Below, piece by piece: positions 25,019 to 32,462 of a stretch of 45,638 bases of DNA (its first letter is position 1; each line of letters starts with the position of its first letter). Under the pieces are notes generated by a model. The model had not been told where the DNA came from and did no database searches. It saw nothing but the letters and a program-made list of their open reading frames with translations. Location: NCBI GenBank assembly GCA_021810205.1, contig JAJZJC010000014.1, positions 1-45,638 on the forward strand. The letters are read 5' to 3'. Source of the DNA: Actinomycetes bacterium (GTDB lineage Bacteria > Actinomycetota > Acidimicrobiia > Acidimicrobiales > RAAP-2). Made by a program: the position numbers and the translations under genes.

Positions 25019-26550
25019 GCGACGCCGTGCGCACTGGCACCGAGCCGGTGCTCGACACCGCATGGGCGCTCAGTCCGAGCGTCTCGCTGCGCGAGGAGCC
25101 CTTCGGCGCGATGGCCTACGACTTCTCCACGCGCCGGCTCTCGTTCTTGAAGAGCCAGCGGATCGTGGACGTCGTCGAGAGCCTCGAACGGCATCCGTCG
25201 GCGATCGCGGCGTGCCGCGCGGCGGGCGTCGGCGAGCGTGAGCTCCCGGCGTTCGGTGAGGCGTTGCGGCGTCTCGCCGAGACCGGGATGCTCGTCCGGC
25301 GTGCAACGGCCGCCGACGTGGCGGTGCCGGCGGGCGGCGCCGAGCGCCCAGGGGCACCTCGGCTCGCAGTGCCCGAGGCCCCGAAGGCGACGATGGCGGG
25401 CGGCACGCTCGTCGAGCGGTTCGAGCGCGGGCTCCACGCTCCGATCTGCCTCACGTGGGAGCTCACCTACGGGTGCAACCTGGCGTGCGCGCACTGCCTG
25501 TCGAGCTCGGGCCGACGCGATCCCCGCGAGCTCTCGACGAGCGAGTGCGAGGCCCTGATCGACGAGCTCGCCGAGCTCGAGGTCTTCTACGTCAACATCG
25601 GTGGCGGCGAGCCGACGATCCGACGCGACTTCTGGCACCTGGTCGAGTACGCGACGGTCCATCGCGTCGGAGTCAAGTTCTCGACGAACGGCACGCGCAT
25701 CACGCAGGCCGCCGCGGCACGTCTGGCGGCGAGCGACTACGTCGACGTGCAGCTCTCGCTCGACGGCGCGACAGCTCGCGTGAACGACGCCGTGCGTGGT
25801 GCGGGCTCCTACGCGGCGGTACGGCGCGCGATGGCGCACCTGGCCGAGGCCGGGTTGCGCGGCTTCAAGCTCTCGGTGGTGGTCACCGGGGAGAACGCAG
25901 GCCAGCTCGACCGGTTCAAGGCGCTCGCCGACGAGCACGGCGCCCAGCTCCGCTTGACCAGGCTGCGCCCCTCGGGGCGCGGCGCCGAGGTCTGGGAGCA
26001 GCTCCACCCGACCGCGACCCAGCAGCGTGCACTGTACGACTGGTTGCACGAACAGGACGACGAGGTCCTCACCGGTGACTCCTTCTTCCACCTCGGAGCC
26101 TACGGCGAGGCGCTCCCCGGCCTGAACCTCTGCGGTGCAGGCCGTGTCGTGTGCCTCATCGACCCCCTCGGTGACGTCTACGCGTGCCCCTTCACGATCC
26201 ACGACGACTTCCGGGCGGGGAGCATCCGGTCGGCCGGTGGGTTCGCCGCGGTGTGGCGCTCGTCGCCGCTGTTCACCGGCCTGCGCGAACCGTCGGACGG
26301 TGGCGCGTGCAACGCGTGCTCGTCGTTCGGCACCTGTCGCGGCGGCTGCATGGCGTCGAAGTACTTCACCGGGCTGCCGCTCGACGGCCCCGATCCAGAG
26401 TGTGTGAAGGGCCACGGCGACGACGCCCTCGCGCGCGTCGTCGCCGGGAGCGCACCGCGTCCGAGTGCCGGCCACACACCGGCACGCCCGGTACCGGTCG
26501 TGCTGTCGCGCTCGGCATCCCGCCCGCCCTTCGCCCTCTCGGGCACGTAG
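25015..26550 (+). CDS. Fused MftB-MftC: precursor-binding chaperone plus radical SAM mycofactocin maturase
   Basis: One uninterrupted 511-residue frame. Residues 10-96 match MftB, the small peptide chaperone (LSPSVSLREEPFGAMAYDF, RRLSFLKSQRIVDVVESL, LAETGMLV). A Pro/Ala/Gly linker (about 97-126) leads to MftC. The radical SAM cluster motif is YGCNLACAHC (Cys154, 158, 161), followed by VNIGGGEPTIRRDFWHL and VKFSTNGTRIT. A SPASM region holds the extra cluster Cys residues (LCGAGRVVCLIDPLGDVYAC, ACNACSSFGTCRGGC, DPECVKG). MftB and MftC are separate proteins in mycobacteria. The start is TTG 25015, overlapping the mftA stop. ATG 25393 in the linker could allow a free MftC as well. Role: oxidative decarboxylation and cross-linking of the MftA C-terminus. 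Confidence 0.93.
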   Translation: MSDAVRTGTEPVLDTAWALSPSVSLREEPFGAMAYDFSTRRLSFLKSQRIVDVVESLERHPSAIAACRAAGVGERELPAFGEALRRLAETGMLVRRATAADVAVPAGGAERPGAPRLAVPEAPKATMAGGTLVERFERGLHAPICLTWELTYGCNLACAHCLSSSGRRDPRELSTSECEALIDELAELEVFYVNIGGGEPTIRRDFWHLVEYATVHRVGVKFSTNGTRITQAAAARLAASDYVDVQLSLDGATARVNDAVRGAGSYAAVRRAMAHLAEAGLRGFKLSVVVTGENAGQLDRFKALADEHGAQLRLTRLRPSGRGAEVWEQLHPTATQQRALYDWLHEQDDEVLTGDSFFHLGAYGEALPGLNLCGAGRVVCLIDPLGDVYACPFTIHDDFRAGSIRSAGGFAAVWRSSPLFTGLREPSDGGACNACSSFGTCRGGCMASKYFTGLPLDGPDPECVKGHGDDALARVVAGSAPRPSAGHTPARPVPVVLSRSASRPPFALSGT

Positions 26551-26561
26551 AGGAGAAGGAC

Positions 26562-27731
26562 GTGACCAACCGCTGGTTCGAGACTGTGGCCGTTGCGCAG
26601 CGGCGAGCACGGCGGCAGCTGCCCAAGTCGGTGTACGACGCGCTCGTTGCCGGCTCCGAGCGGGGTACCACGATCGACGACAACGTGGCGGCCTTCGGTG
26701 AGCTCGGCTTCGCCCCGCACGTTGCCGAGCACCCAGCCCGCAGGGAGCTGGCCACGACCGTCATGGGCCAGCCCCTCTCCTTTCCGGTCGTGATCTCGCC
26801 GACGGGCATCCAAGCGGTACATCCCGACGGGGAGGTCGCGGTCGCGCGCGCGGCAGCCAGCAGGGGCACGGCCATCGGGCTCAGCTCGTTTGCCTCCAAG
26901 GCGATGGAGGAGGTGGTCGCGGCGAACCCGAAGACCTTCTTCCAGATGTACTGGATGGGCAGCCGCGACCACATCGCCGAGCGCATGCAAAGGGCGCGTG
27001 CTGCTGGCTGCGTCGGCCTGATCGCGACGCTGGACTGGTCGTTCGCGACGGGCAGGGACTGGGGCAGCCCGTACATCCCCGAGCGCCTCGACCTGCGGTC
27101 GGCGCTCCGGCTCGCCCCCGAGGCCCTGGCTCGGCCCGTTTGGCTCTGGTCGTACCTGCGCACCGGTCGCCTGCCCGCGCTCACCGTGCCGAACATGGCG
27201 CGGCCGGGGCAGCCGGCACCGACCTTCTTCGGCGCGTACGGGGAGTGGATGCAGACGCCGCCGCCGACGTGGGACGACGTGGCATGGATGGTGTCGAGCT
27301 GGGGCGGCCCGTTCATGCTGAAGGGGGTCATCCGAGTCGACGACGCGAAGCGCGCGGTCCAAGCGGGCGTGACGGCGATCTCGGTCTCGAACCACGGGGG
27401 CAACAACCTCGACGGCACGCCTGCCACCATCCGGGCGCTTCCCTCCATCGTGCGCGCCGTCGGCGACGAGGTGGAGGTGCTGCTCGACGGCGGGGTCCGG
27501 CGGGGCTCGGACGTCGTGAAGGCGCTCGCGCTCGGGGCACGCGCCGTGATGGTCGGCCGTGCGCCTTTGTGGGGCCTCGCCGCGAACGGGCAAACGGGCG
27601 TGGAGAACGTCCTCGACGTCCTGCGCTCGGGCATCGAGTCGACGCTGCGGGCACTGGGCAGGCCCTCGGTGCACGAGCTGAGCGAGGACGACGTCGTCGC
27701 GCCGGCGGGCTTCTTCCGCCAGCTTGGCTGA
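26562..27731 (+). CDS. mftD: FMN-dependent mycofactocin enzyme MftD (alpha-hydroxyacid oxidase family)
   Basis: A 389-residue flavoprotein of the lactate dehydrogenase/glycolate oxidase family (LldD1 type). Features are PKSVYDALVAGSERGTTIDDNV, FPVVISPTGIQAVHPDGE, the active-site block VSNHGGNNLDGTPATIRALP (catalytic His; NN in place of the RQ/RL of lactate enzymes, as in MftD) and LLDGGVRRGSDVVKALALGARAVMVGR for FMN phosphate. MftD oxidises the released Val-Tyr-derived lactam (AHDP) to the alpha-keto amide that is the electron acceptor of mycofactocin. GTG 26562 is preceded by AGGAGAAGGA, 11 bases after the maturase gene. Length matches the mycobacterial protein. Confidence 0.93.
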   Translation: MTNRWFETVAVAQRRARRQLPKSVYDALVAGSERGTTIDDNVAAFGELGFAPHVAEHPARRELATTVMGQPLSFPVVISPTGIQAVHPDGEVAVARAAASRGTAIGLSSFASKAMEEVVAANPKTFFQMYWMGSRDHIAERMQRARAAGCVGLIATLDWSFATGRDWGSPYIPERLDLRSALRLAPEALARPVWLWSYLRTGRLPALTVPNMARPGQPAPTFFGAYGEWMQTPPPTWDDVAWMVSSWGGPFMLKGVIRVDDAKRAVQAGVTAISVSNHGGNNLDGTPATIRALPSIVRAVGDEVEVLLDGGVRRGSDVVKALALGARAVMVGRAPLWGLAANGQTGVENVLDVLRSGIESTLRALGRPSVHELSEDDVVAPAGFFRQLG

Positions 27732-27776
27732 CATGCGGCGCGTCCCACGGGTACCGGCCTCGGGGACGGCGCGCCA

Positions 27777-28559
27777 GTGACACCGGTTGCCATCGTCACG
27801 GGCGCGGGCCGGGGGATCGGCGCCGCCACGGTGCGCGGCCTGGCCCAAGCAGGCTGGCGCGTCGTCGCCGTCGACCGCTGCGAGAACGATCCGGTCGTGC
27901 CCTATCCGCTCGCCACCAGGGACGAGCTCGAGGCGGTGGCGGCGGCAGCGGGTCCGGATGTGGTCAGCGAGGTCGCCGACGTGCGTGACGCCGCATCGCT
28001 CGTGCGCGTCGTCGCCGAGACCGAGCGACGGTGGGGTGGCGTCGACGCCGCGGTCGCCGCCGCGGCGGTCATGGGCGGTGGAGAGCCTGCGTGGGAGGTG
28101 CCGGTCGAGATCGAGCGGGCAATCTTGGACGTCGACCTCGGCGGCGTGTGCGCGCTGGCGCGCGCGAGCATTCCTGCGATGCTGCGCCGTCCGGTCCCAC
28201 GGCGTGGCCGGTTCCTCGCGATCGCCTCCGCGGCCGACACGAGGGGACTCCCGATGCTGGCCGCGTACTGCGCGGCGAAGGCAGGCGTGGCCGGCTACGT
28301 CCGTGCGTTGGCCGCCGAGCTCGCCGATCACGGGATCACGGCGAACGCGGTGAGCCCCGGTTCGACGCAGACCGCGATGCTCGACGCGACGGCCGACCTC
28401 TACGGTCTGCCCGGCGCGTCGTCGTTCGCAGACCACCAGCCGATCCACCGCCTGCTGACGCCCGAGGAGATCGCCCGCGCCCTGGTCTTCCTCGCGGACG
28501 AGGCCGCCGGCGGCATCACCGGCGCCGTGCTGCGCGTCGACGGTGGCCTCTCGCTCTGA
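27777..28559 (+). CDS. Mycofactocin-type SDR oxidoreductase in the usual mftE position
   Basis: A 260-residue SDR with VAIVTGAGRGIGAATVRGLAQAG, IASAADTRGLP, YCAAKAGVAGYVRALA (catalytic Tyr/Lys), NAVSPGSTQTAM and GAVLRVDGGLSL. Between the second strand (VVAVDRC) and VADVRD there is an insert, ENDPVVPYPLATRDELEAVA. Such an insert marks mycofactocin-coupled SDRs, where it buries bound NAD so it cannot exchange. The protein is encoded between mftD and mftF, where mycobacteria have mftE (creatininase-like peptidase). It may oxidise an alcohol with mycofactocin as acceptor, or act on mycofactocin itself. GTG 27777. The next gene begins after 46 bases, or overlaps it if an earlier GTG is used. Confidence 0.88.
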   Translation: MTPVAIVTGAGRGIGAATVRGLAQAGWRVVAVDRCENDPVVPYPLATRDELEAVAAAAGPDVVSEVADVRDAASLVRVVAETERRWGGVDAAVAAAAVMGGGEPAWEVPVEIERAILDVDLGGVCALARASIPAMLRRPVPRRGRFLAIASAADTRGLPMLAAYCAAKAGVAGYVRALAAELADHGITANAVSPGSTQTAMLDATADLYGLPGASSFADHQPIHRLLTPEEIARALVFLADEAAGGITGAVLRVDGGLSL

Positions 28560-28605
28560 GAGTCCCGCCCTCGGCGCGTCGCGAGGCGGGACCGCCGGAG
28601 CAGCG

Positions 28606-30048
28606 GTGCGTGGGCCGGAGTGCTTCGGCCTCGGCGCCGACGATCCGTTCCCTGCCGGCGTGCGCGTGGAGATCGCAGCTGACGTCCGCCGCCTGAGCGC
28701 GACCGTGCTCTTCGGCGGCGCCCCAGCGCGCATGCTGCGCCTGAGCCGACAGGGTGCGGCGCTGGTCGCCGGGTTCACCACCACACCGGTGGGCGAGGGC
28801 GCGCCAGCCCGGCTCGCCCGCAGGCTCACCGACGCGGGCATCGCGCTCCCGCGCCCCGACGGGCTCCGTGCCCCGGCCGACGTCACGGTGGTGGTGCCGG
28901 TGCGGGACCGCCCCGTCGAGCTCGCCGCGTGCCTTGCCTCGCTCGGGTGCCGTCACCCGGTCACGGTCGTCGACGACGGCTCTGCCGATCCGGCGGCGGT
29001 CGCGGCGGCCTGTCGCCGGTACGGCGCGTCGCTCGTGCGCCGGGAGCTCCCCGGGGGTCCTGGCGCCGCGCGCAACGCCGGGCTCCGTGCCGTCAGCTCC
29101 GAGCTGGTCGCGTTCGTCGACAGCGACTGTGTCGCCGCCCCCGATGCGATCGAGTCGCTCGCGGCCCACTTCGTCGACCCGCTGGTGGTCGGCGTCGCCC
29201 CGCGCATCGTGGCAAAGACCCCAAGCCCACGCGTGTCGCTACTGGACCTCGGCGCCCGGCCCGGCCCGGTCCATCCTCGCGGCGCCGTCCCGTACGTGCC
29301 GGCGGCCGCCGTGGTGTTCCGTCGCGCTGCGCTGGGCGACGGCTACGACGAGCGCCTGCGCTACGGCGAGGACGTCGACCTCGTCTGGCGCCTGGTCGAG
29401 GCCGGGTGGCGGATCCGCTACGAGCCCGGTGTCGAGGTCGGCCACCACGACCCGCGCGGGATCCTGCGACGCTGCCGCCGCCGCTTCTTCTACGGCACGT
29501 CCGTCGGCAACCTCGAACGGGCGCATCCCCATGCGGTCGATCACCTCGTCGTCGGCGCTGCCCCTGCGCTTGCCGTCGGCGGCGTCCTCATGGGCATGCC
29601 GGCGGTGGCGGTGAGCGCCTGGGCGGTCGCCGCCGCACGTACCTACGGGCGCCTGCGGCCGCTCGGCGTGCGCCCTCGCTTCGCGCTCTGGCTCTCGGCA
29701 GCCCAGATCCTCTACGCCTGGACCGCCCTCGCCAGGTGGTGCACCATGTTCGGCCTGCCGCTGCTCGCGGTCGTCTCGGTCGTGCACCGTGCGGTGGTTG
29801 CGAGCCGTGGGCGTCGATGCGTGCCACGTGCCCACCGGGCACGGTGGGCCGCCGCCGCCTTGGTCGCCTCGGCGCTTGCGGCAGATCGCGTCGCACCCAG
29901 CGGCTCCGAGCGACGCGTCGTGGTCGGCGGGATCGTGATCGACGGGATCGTGGGCGAGGTCGCGTACGGGCTCGGGGTCATCACGGGGTGCGCGCGGGCC
30001 GGAGTGATCGGGCCGCTTGTGCCGCGCATCGGTCGCCGTGGGCCCTGA
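28606..30048 (+). CDS. mftF: Mycofactocin glycosyltransferase (MftF)
   Basis: A 480-residue GT2-family glycosyltransferase with an MftF-type N-terminal domain (FPAGVRVEIAADVRRL, MLRLSRQGAALV). The GT-A core has VTVVVPVRDRP, VVDDGS (about 122-126), GGPGAARNAGLRAV, FVDSDC (DxD at 172-174) and the acceptor block YGEDVDLVWRLVEAGWRIRYEP. Hydrophobic helices follow around 320-400, so the protein is probably membrane-attached. MftF adds beta-1,4-glucose units to the mycofactocin head. GTG 28606 has GGAG upstream; GTG 28543, overlapping the SDR gene, would add 21 residues. The last 60 residues are Gly/Val/Arg-rich and of uncertain fold. It ends 4 bases before a convergent gene. Confidence 0.9.
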   Translation: MRGPECFGLGADDPFPAGVRVEIAADVRRLSATVLFGGAPARMLRLSRQGAALVAGFTTTPVGEGAPARLARRLTDAGIALPRPDGLRAPADVTVVVPVRDRPVELAACLASLGCRHPVTVVDDGSADPAAVAAACRRYGASLVRRELPGGPGAARNAGLRAVSSELVAFVDSDCVAAPDAIESLAAHFVDPLVVGVAPRIVAKTPSPRVSLLDLGARPGPVHPRGAVPYVPAAAVVFRRAALGDGYDERLRYGEDVDLVWRLVEAGWRIRYEPGVEVGHHDPRGILRRCRRRFFYGTSVGNLERAHPHAVDHLVVGAAPALAVGGVLMGMPAVAVSAWAVAAARTYGRLRPLGVRPRFALWLSAAQILYAWTALARWCTMFGLPLLAVVSVVHRAVVASRGRRCVPRAHRARWAAAALVASALAADRVAPSGSERRVVVGGIVIDGIVGEVAYGLGVITGCARAGVIGPLVPRIGRRGP

Positions 30049-30052
30049 GGGC

Positions 30053-32326
30053 TCAGGCCGTCGCCCTCGCCTCGGAGATCGCCCGCCAGATCCGCTCTGG
30101 GTTCGCAGGCATGTCGACGTGGCGCACACCCAGGTGGGAGAGCGCGTCGACGATCGCGTTGTGGACGGCAGGGGTGGAGCCGATGGTGCCGGACTCGCCG
30201 ATCCCCTTGGCGCCGATCTCGTTGCGCGGCGTCGGCGTCTCCATCTCGATGGTCTCGAAGCTCGGCAGCTCCGTCGCGCTGATGAACAAGTAGTCCATCA
30301 GGTTCGACGTGAGCGGGTTGCCCATCTCGTCATAGCGGAACTCCTCGATGAGCGCCTGTGCCGCGCCCTGGGCGAGGCCGCCGTGGATCTGGCCCTCGGC
30401 GAGGAGGGGGTTCAGGATGTGGCCGGCGTCGTCGAGCGCCACGATGCGACGGAGCGACACCCGCCCGGTCTCGGTGTCCACCTCGACCATCGCCAGGTGG
30501 GCGCCGAAGGGGAAGGTCGGCCCCGGCGATGTGAAGTCCACCTCGGCCAAGAGCGGCTGGCCCTTCTCGATCGCCGCGGTGGCGAGCTCGCTCCACGTCC
30601 GCCGGGAGGTTGGCGTGCCTGCGACCTGCAGGCCGCCGACCCCTCCAGCGAGGACGATGTCTTCCGGCGCGGCCTCCAAGAGCTCGGCGGCGATCTCCTT
30701 GGCGGCCTCGACCACCTGCACCGCGGCGCGCTTGGCGGCGACGCCGCCCATCTGGAGCGATCGCGAGCCGAAGGTGCCGACACCGCGCGCGACCAGGTCC
30801 GTGTCGGAGTGGACGAACTCGATGTCCTCCAAGGGGATCCCGAGCTCCTCGGCGACGAGCATCGACCACGACGTGTCGTGGCCCTGACCGTGCGGCGAGG
30901 TGCCCGTCTTCACGACCGCCTTGCCGTCGGGGCGGATCTCCACGGAGGAGAACTCGCTCCCCGGGAGCCCGTTGGTGATCTCGACGTAGACCGACAGCCC
31001 GAGGCCGAGCTGGACGGGATCGCCGGACTCGCGCCGTGCGCGCTGCTCCGCGCGGAGCTTGTCGTAGTCGGTGGTCTCGAGCAGCTTCGCGAGCGCCGTG
31101 TCGTAGTTGCCGATGTCGTACTCCGTGCCGGTGGGGGAGGTGAAGGGGAAGCGGTCGGTGCCGGCGACGACGTTGCGCCGGCGCACCTCGGCGGGGTCCA
31201 TCCCGATCTCCGTGGCGAACAGGTCCATCGCCCGCTCGATGGCAGCGGTCGCCTCCGGCCGACCTGCGCCGCGGTAGGGGACGAGCTGCGTGGTGTTGGT
31301 GACGACGGAGGTGAAGTCGCACTCGGCCTTGGCGATGTCGTAGGTGCCGGTGAGCATCATGCGCGTGAACATCGGCAGGAAGGCCCCCAGGGAGGGGTAG
31401 GCACCGGCGTCCTGGAGGATCTCCAGGCGATACGCGAGCACGCGCCCGTCGCGGGTCCCGCCGATCGTCACCTTCTGACGCTGTCCGCGCCCGTGCCCGA
31501 GGGTCAGCATGCTCTCCGAGCGCGTCTCGGTCCACCGCACGGGGCGACCGAGTCGCCGCGCGGCGGCGGCCACGACGATCTCTTGGGGGTAGACGGTGGC
31601 CTTCGCTCCGAAACCGCCACCCACATCGGGCGAGATGACGTGGACTGTGGCCGGCTCGAGCCCGAGCTCCCTCGCGATCACGTCACGGACAGCGAAGGGC
31701 GTCTGGCTCGTGGCGAACACGGTCAGGCGGCCGTCGTCCTCCACCCGTGCGGCCGCCGAGCGGACCTCGAGGGGGCACGGTGCCAGCCGCTGGTTCACGA
31801 TGGGCTGGCTCACCACCACGTCGCAGCCGTCGAAGAGGGCCTCGTCGTGCCCGAAGGACGCCTCGAAGGCGACGTTCGTGCCGGCCTCCTCGAAGAGCAA
31901 GGTGGTGCCGGCGAGGGCGTCGTTCGGGTCGACGATCACGGGCAGTGTCTCGTAGTCGACCTCGATCTGCTCGATGGCGTCCACCGCGGCGCCACGGGTC
32001 TCGGCGACGACGGCGGCGACGAGGTCGCCGACGAAGCGCACCTTGCCCTCGCAGAGCAGCGGGTGCGTCATGAGCGGATTGATCATCGGCAGGTCGGGCG
32101 CCAACGGCGGGATGGAGAGATCGGCACCCGTGAGCACGTCCACGACGCCAGGGGCGGACTTGGCAACTGCCGCGTCCAGCCGGGTGACGCGGGCGTGGGC
32201 GACCGGGGAGTGAAGGAATGCGATCCACAGCGCGTCGGGAAGATCGACGTCGTCGACGTACGAGCCACCGACGGTGAGGAACTTTCTGTCCTCCTTGCGT
32301 AGGACACGGTTGCCAAGAAAGCTCAC
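30053..32326 (-). CDS. Molybdenum hydroxylase large subunit (xanthine dehydrogenase/form II CO-dehydrogenase-like)
   Basis: A 757-residue molybdopterin-binding subunit. The start VSFLGNRVLRKEDRKFLTVGGSYVDDV is the a/b hammerhead domain. Then come ISPDVGGGFGAKATVYPQEI, the molybdenum-site loop VPYRGAGRPEATAAIERAMD (Gly-Ala-Gly instead of the Cys-Ser-Phe of true CO dehydrogenase), HGQGHDTSWSMLVAEELGI and GAKGIGESGT with the catalytic Glu. Members hydroxylate aldehydes, purines or aromatic heterocycles together with FAD and 2Fe-2S subunits. Neither partner gene is next to it: the flanks are mftF (convergent) and fhs (divergent). GTG 32326 follows AGGAGACC. The substrate is unknown; an aryl aldehyde is possible from context. 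Confidence 0.87.
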   Translation of the reverse strand: MSFLGNRVLRKEDRKFLTVGGSYVDDVDLPDALWIAFLHSPVAHARVTRLDAAVAKSAPGVVDVLTGADLSIPPLAPDLPMINPLMTHPLLCEGKVRFVGDLVAAVVAETRGAAVDAIEQIEVDYETLPVIVDPNDALAGTTLLFEEAGTNVAFEASFGHDEALFDGCDVVVSQPIVNQRLAPCPLEVRSAAARVEDDGRLTVFATSQTPFAVRDVIARELGLEPATVHVISPDVGGGFGAKATVYPQEIVVAAAARRLGRPVRWTETRSESMLTLGHGRGQRQKVTIGGTRDGRVLAYRLEILQDAGAYPSLGAFLPMFTRMMLTGTYDIAKAECDFTSVVTNTTQLVPYRGAGRPEATAAIERAMDLFATEIGMDPAEVRRRNVVAGTDRFPFTSPTGTEYDIGNYDTALAKLLETTDYDKLRAEQRARRESGDPVQLGLGLSVYVEITNGLPGSEFSSVEIRPDGKAVVKTGTSPHGQGHDTSWSMLVAEELGIPLEDIEFVHSDTDLVARGVGTFGSRSLQMGGVAAKRAAVQVVEAAKEIAAELLEAAPEDIVLAGGVGGLQVAGTPTSRRTWSELATAAIEKGQPLLAEVDFTSPGPTFPFGAHLAMVEVDTETGRVSLRRIVALDDAGHILNPLLAEGQIHGGLAQGAAQALIEEFRYDEMGNPLTSNLMDYLFISATELPSFETIEMETPTPRNEIGAKGIGESGTIGSTPAVHNAIVDALSHLGVRHVDMPANPERIWRAISEARATA

Positions 32327-32450
32327 GGCTGGTCTCCTGTGGGTAGCGGTTCGGCAGCGAAGCCTATCCACCTGTCTCATGTGAGGCCTTTCCGGTCGTC
32401 GCGGTGCCCGGCGGCCGTCGCTGGCGGGGGAGGCCTCGTCGCGGCCGCGG

Positions 32451-32456
32451 TACGAT
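32451..32456 (+). promoter_or_regulatory. Candidate -10 element for a leaderless fhs transcript
   Basis: TACGAT ends 6 bases before the fhs ATG at 32463, so the expected transcription start falls on or next to the start codon. No ribosome-binding site is visible before this ATG (GATTGGCTG precedes it). Leaderless mRNAs are common in actinomycetes. No good -35 hexamer is seen at the right distance. The rest of the 136-base gap from 32327 holds only GC-rich sequence and the AGGAGACC of the divergent gene. Confidence 0.4.
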
Positions 32457-32462
32457 TGGCTG

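Noticed and set aside
30053-32326. Aerobic CO dehydrogenase large subunit (coxL)
   Set aside because: The molybdenum-site loop reads YRGAGR, not the AYRCSFR of form I CO dehydrogenase, and coxM/coxS partners are absent.
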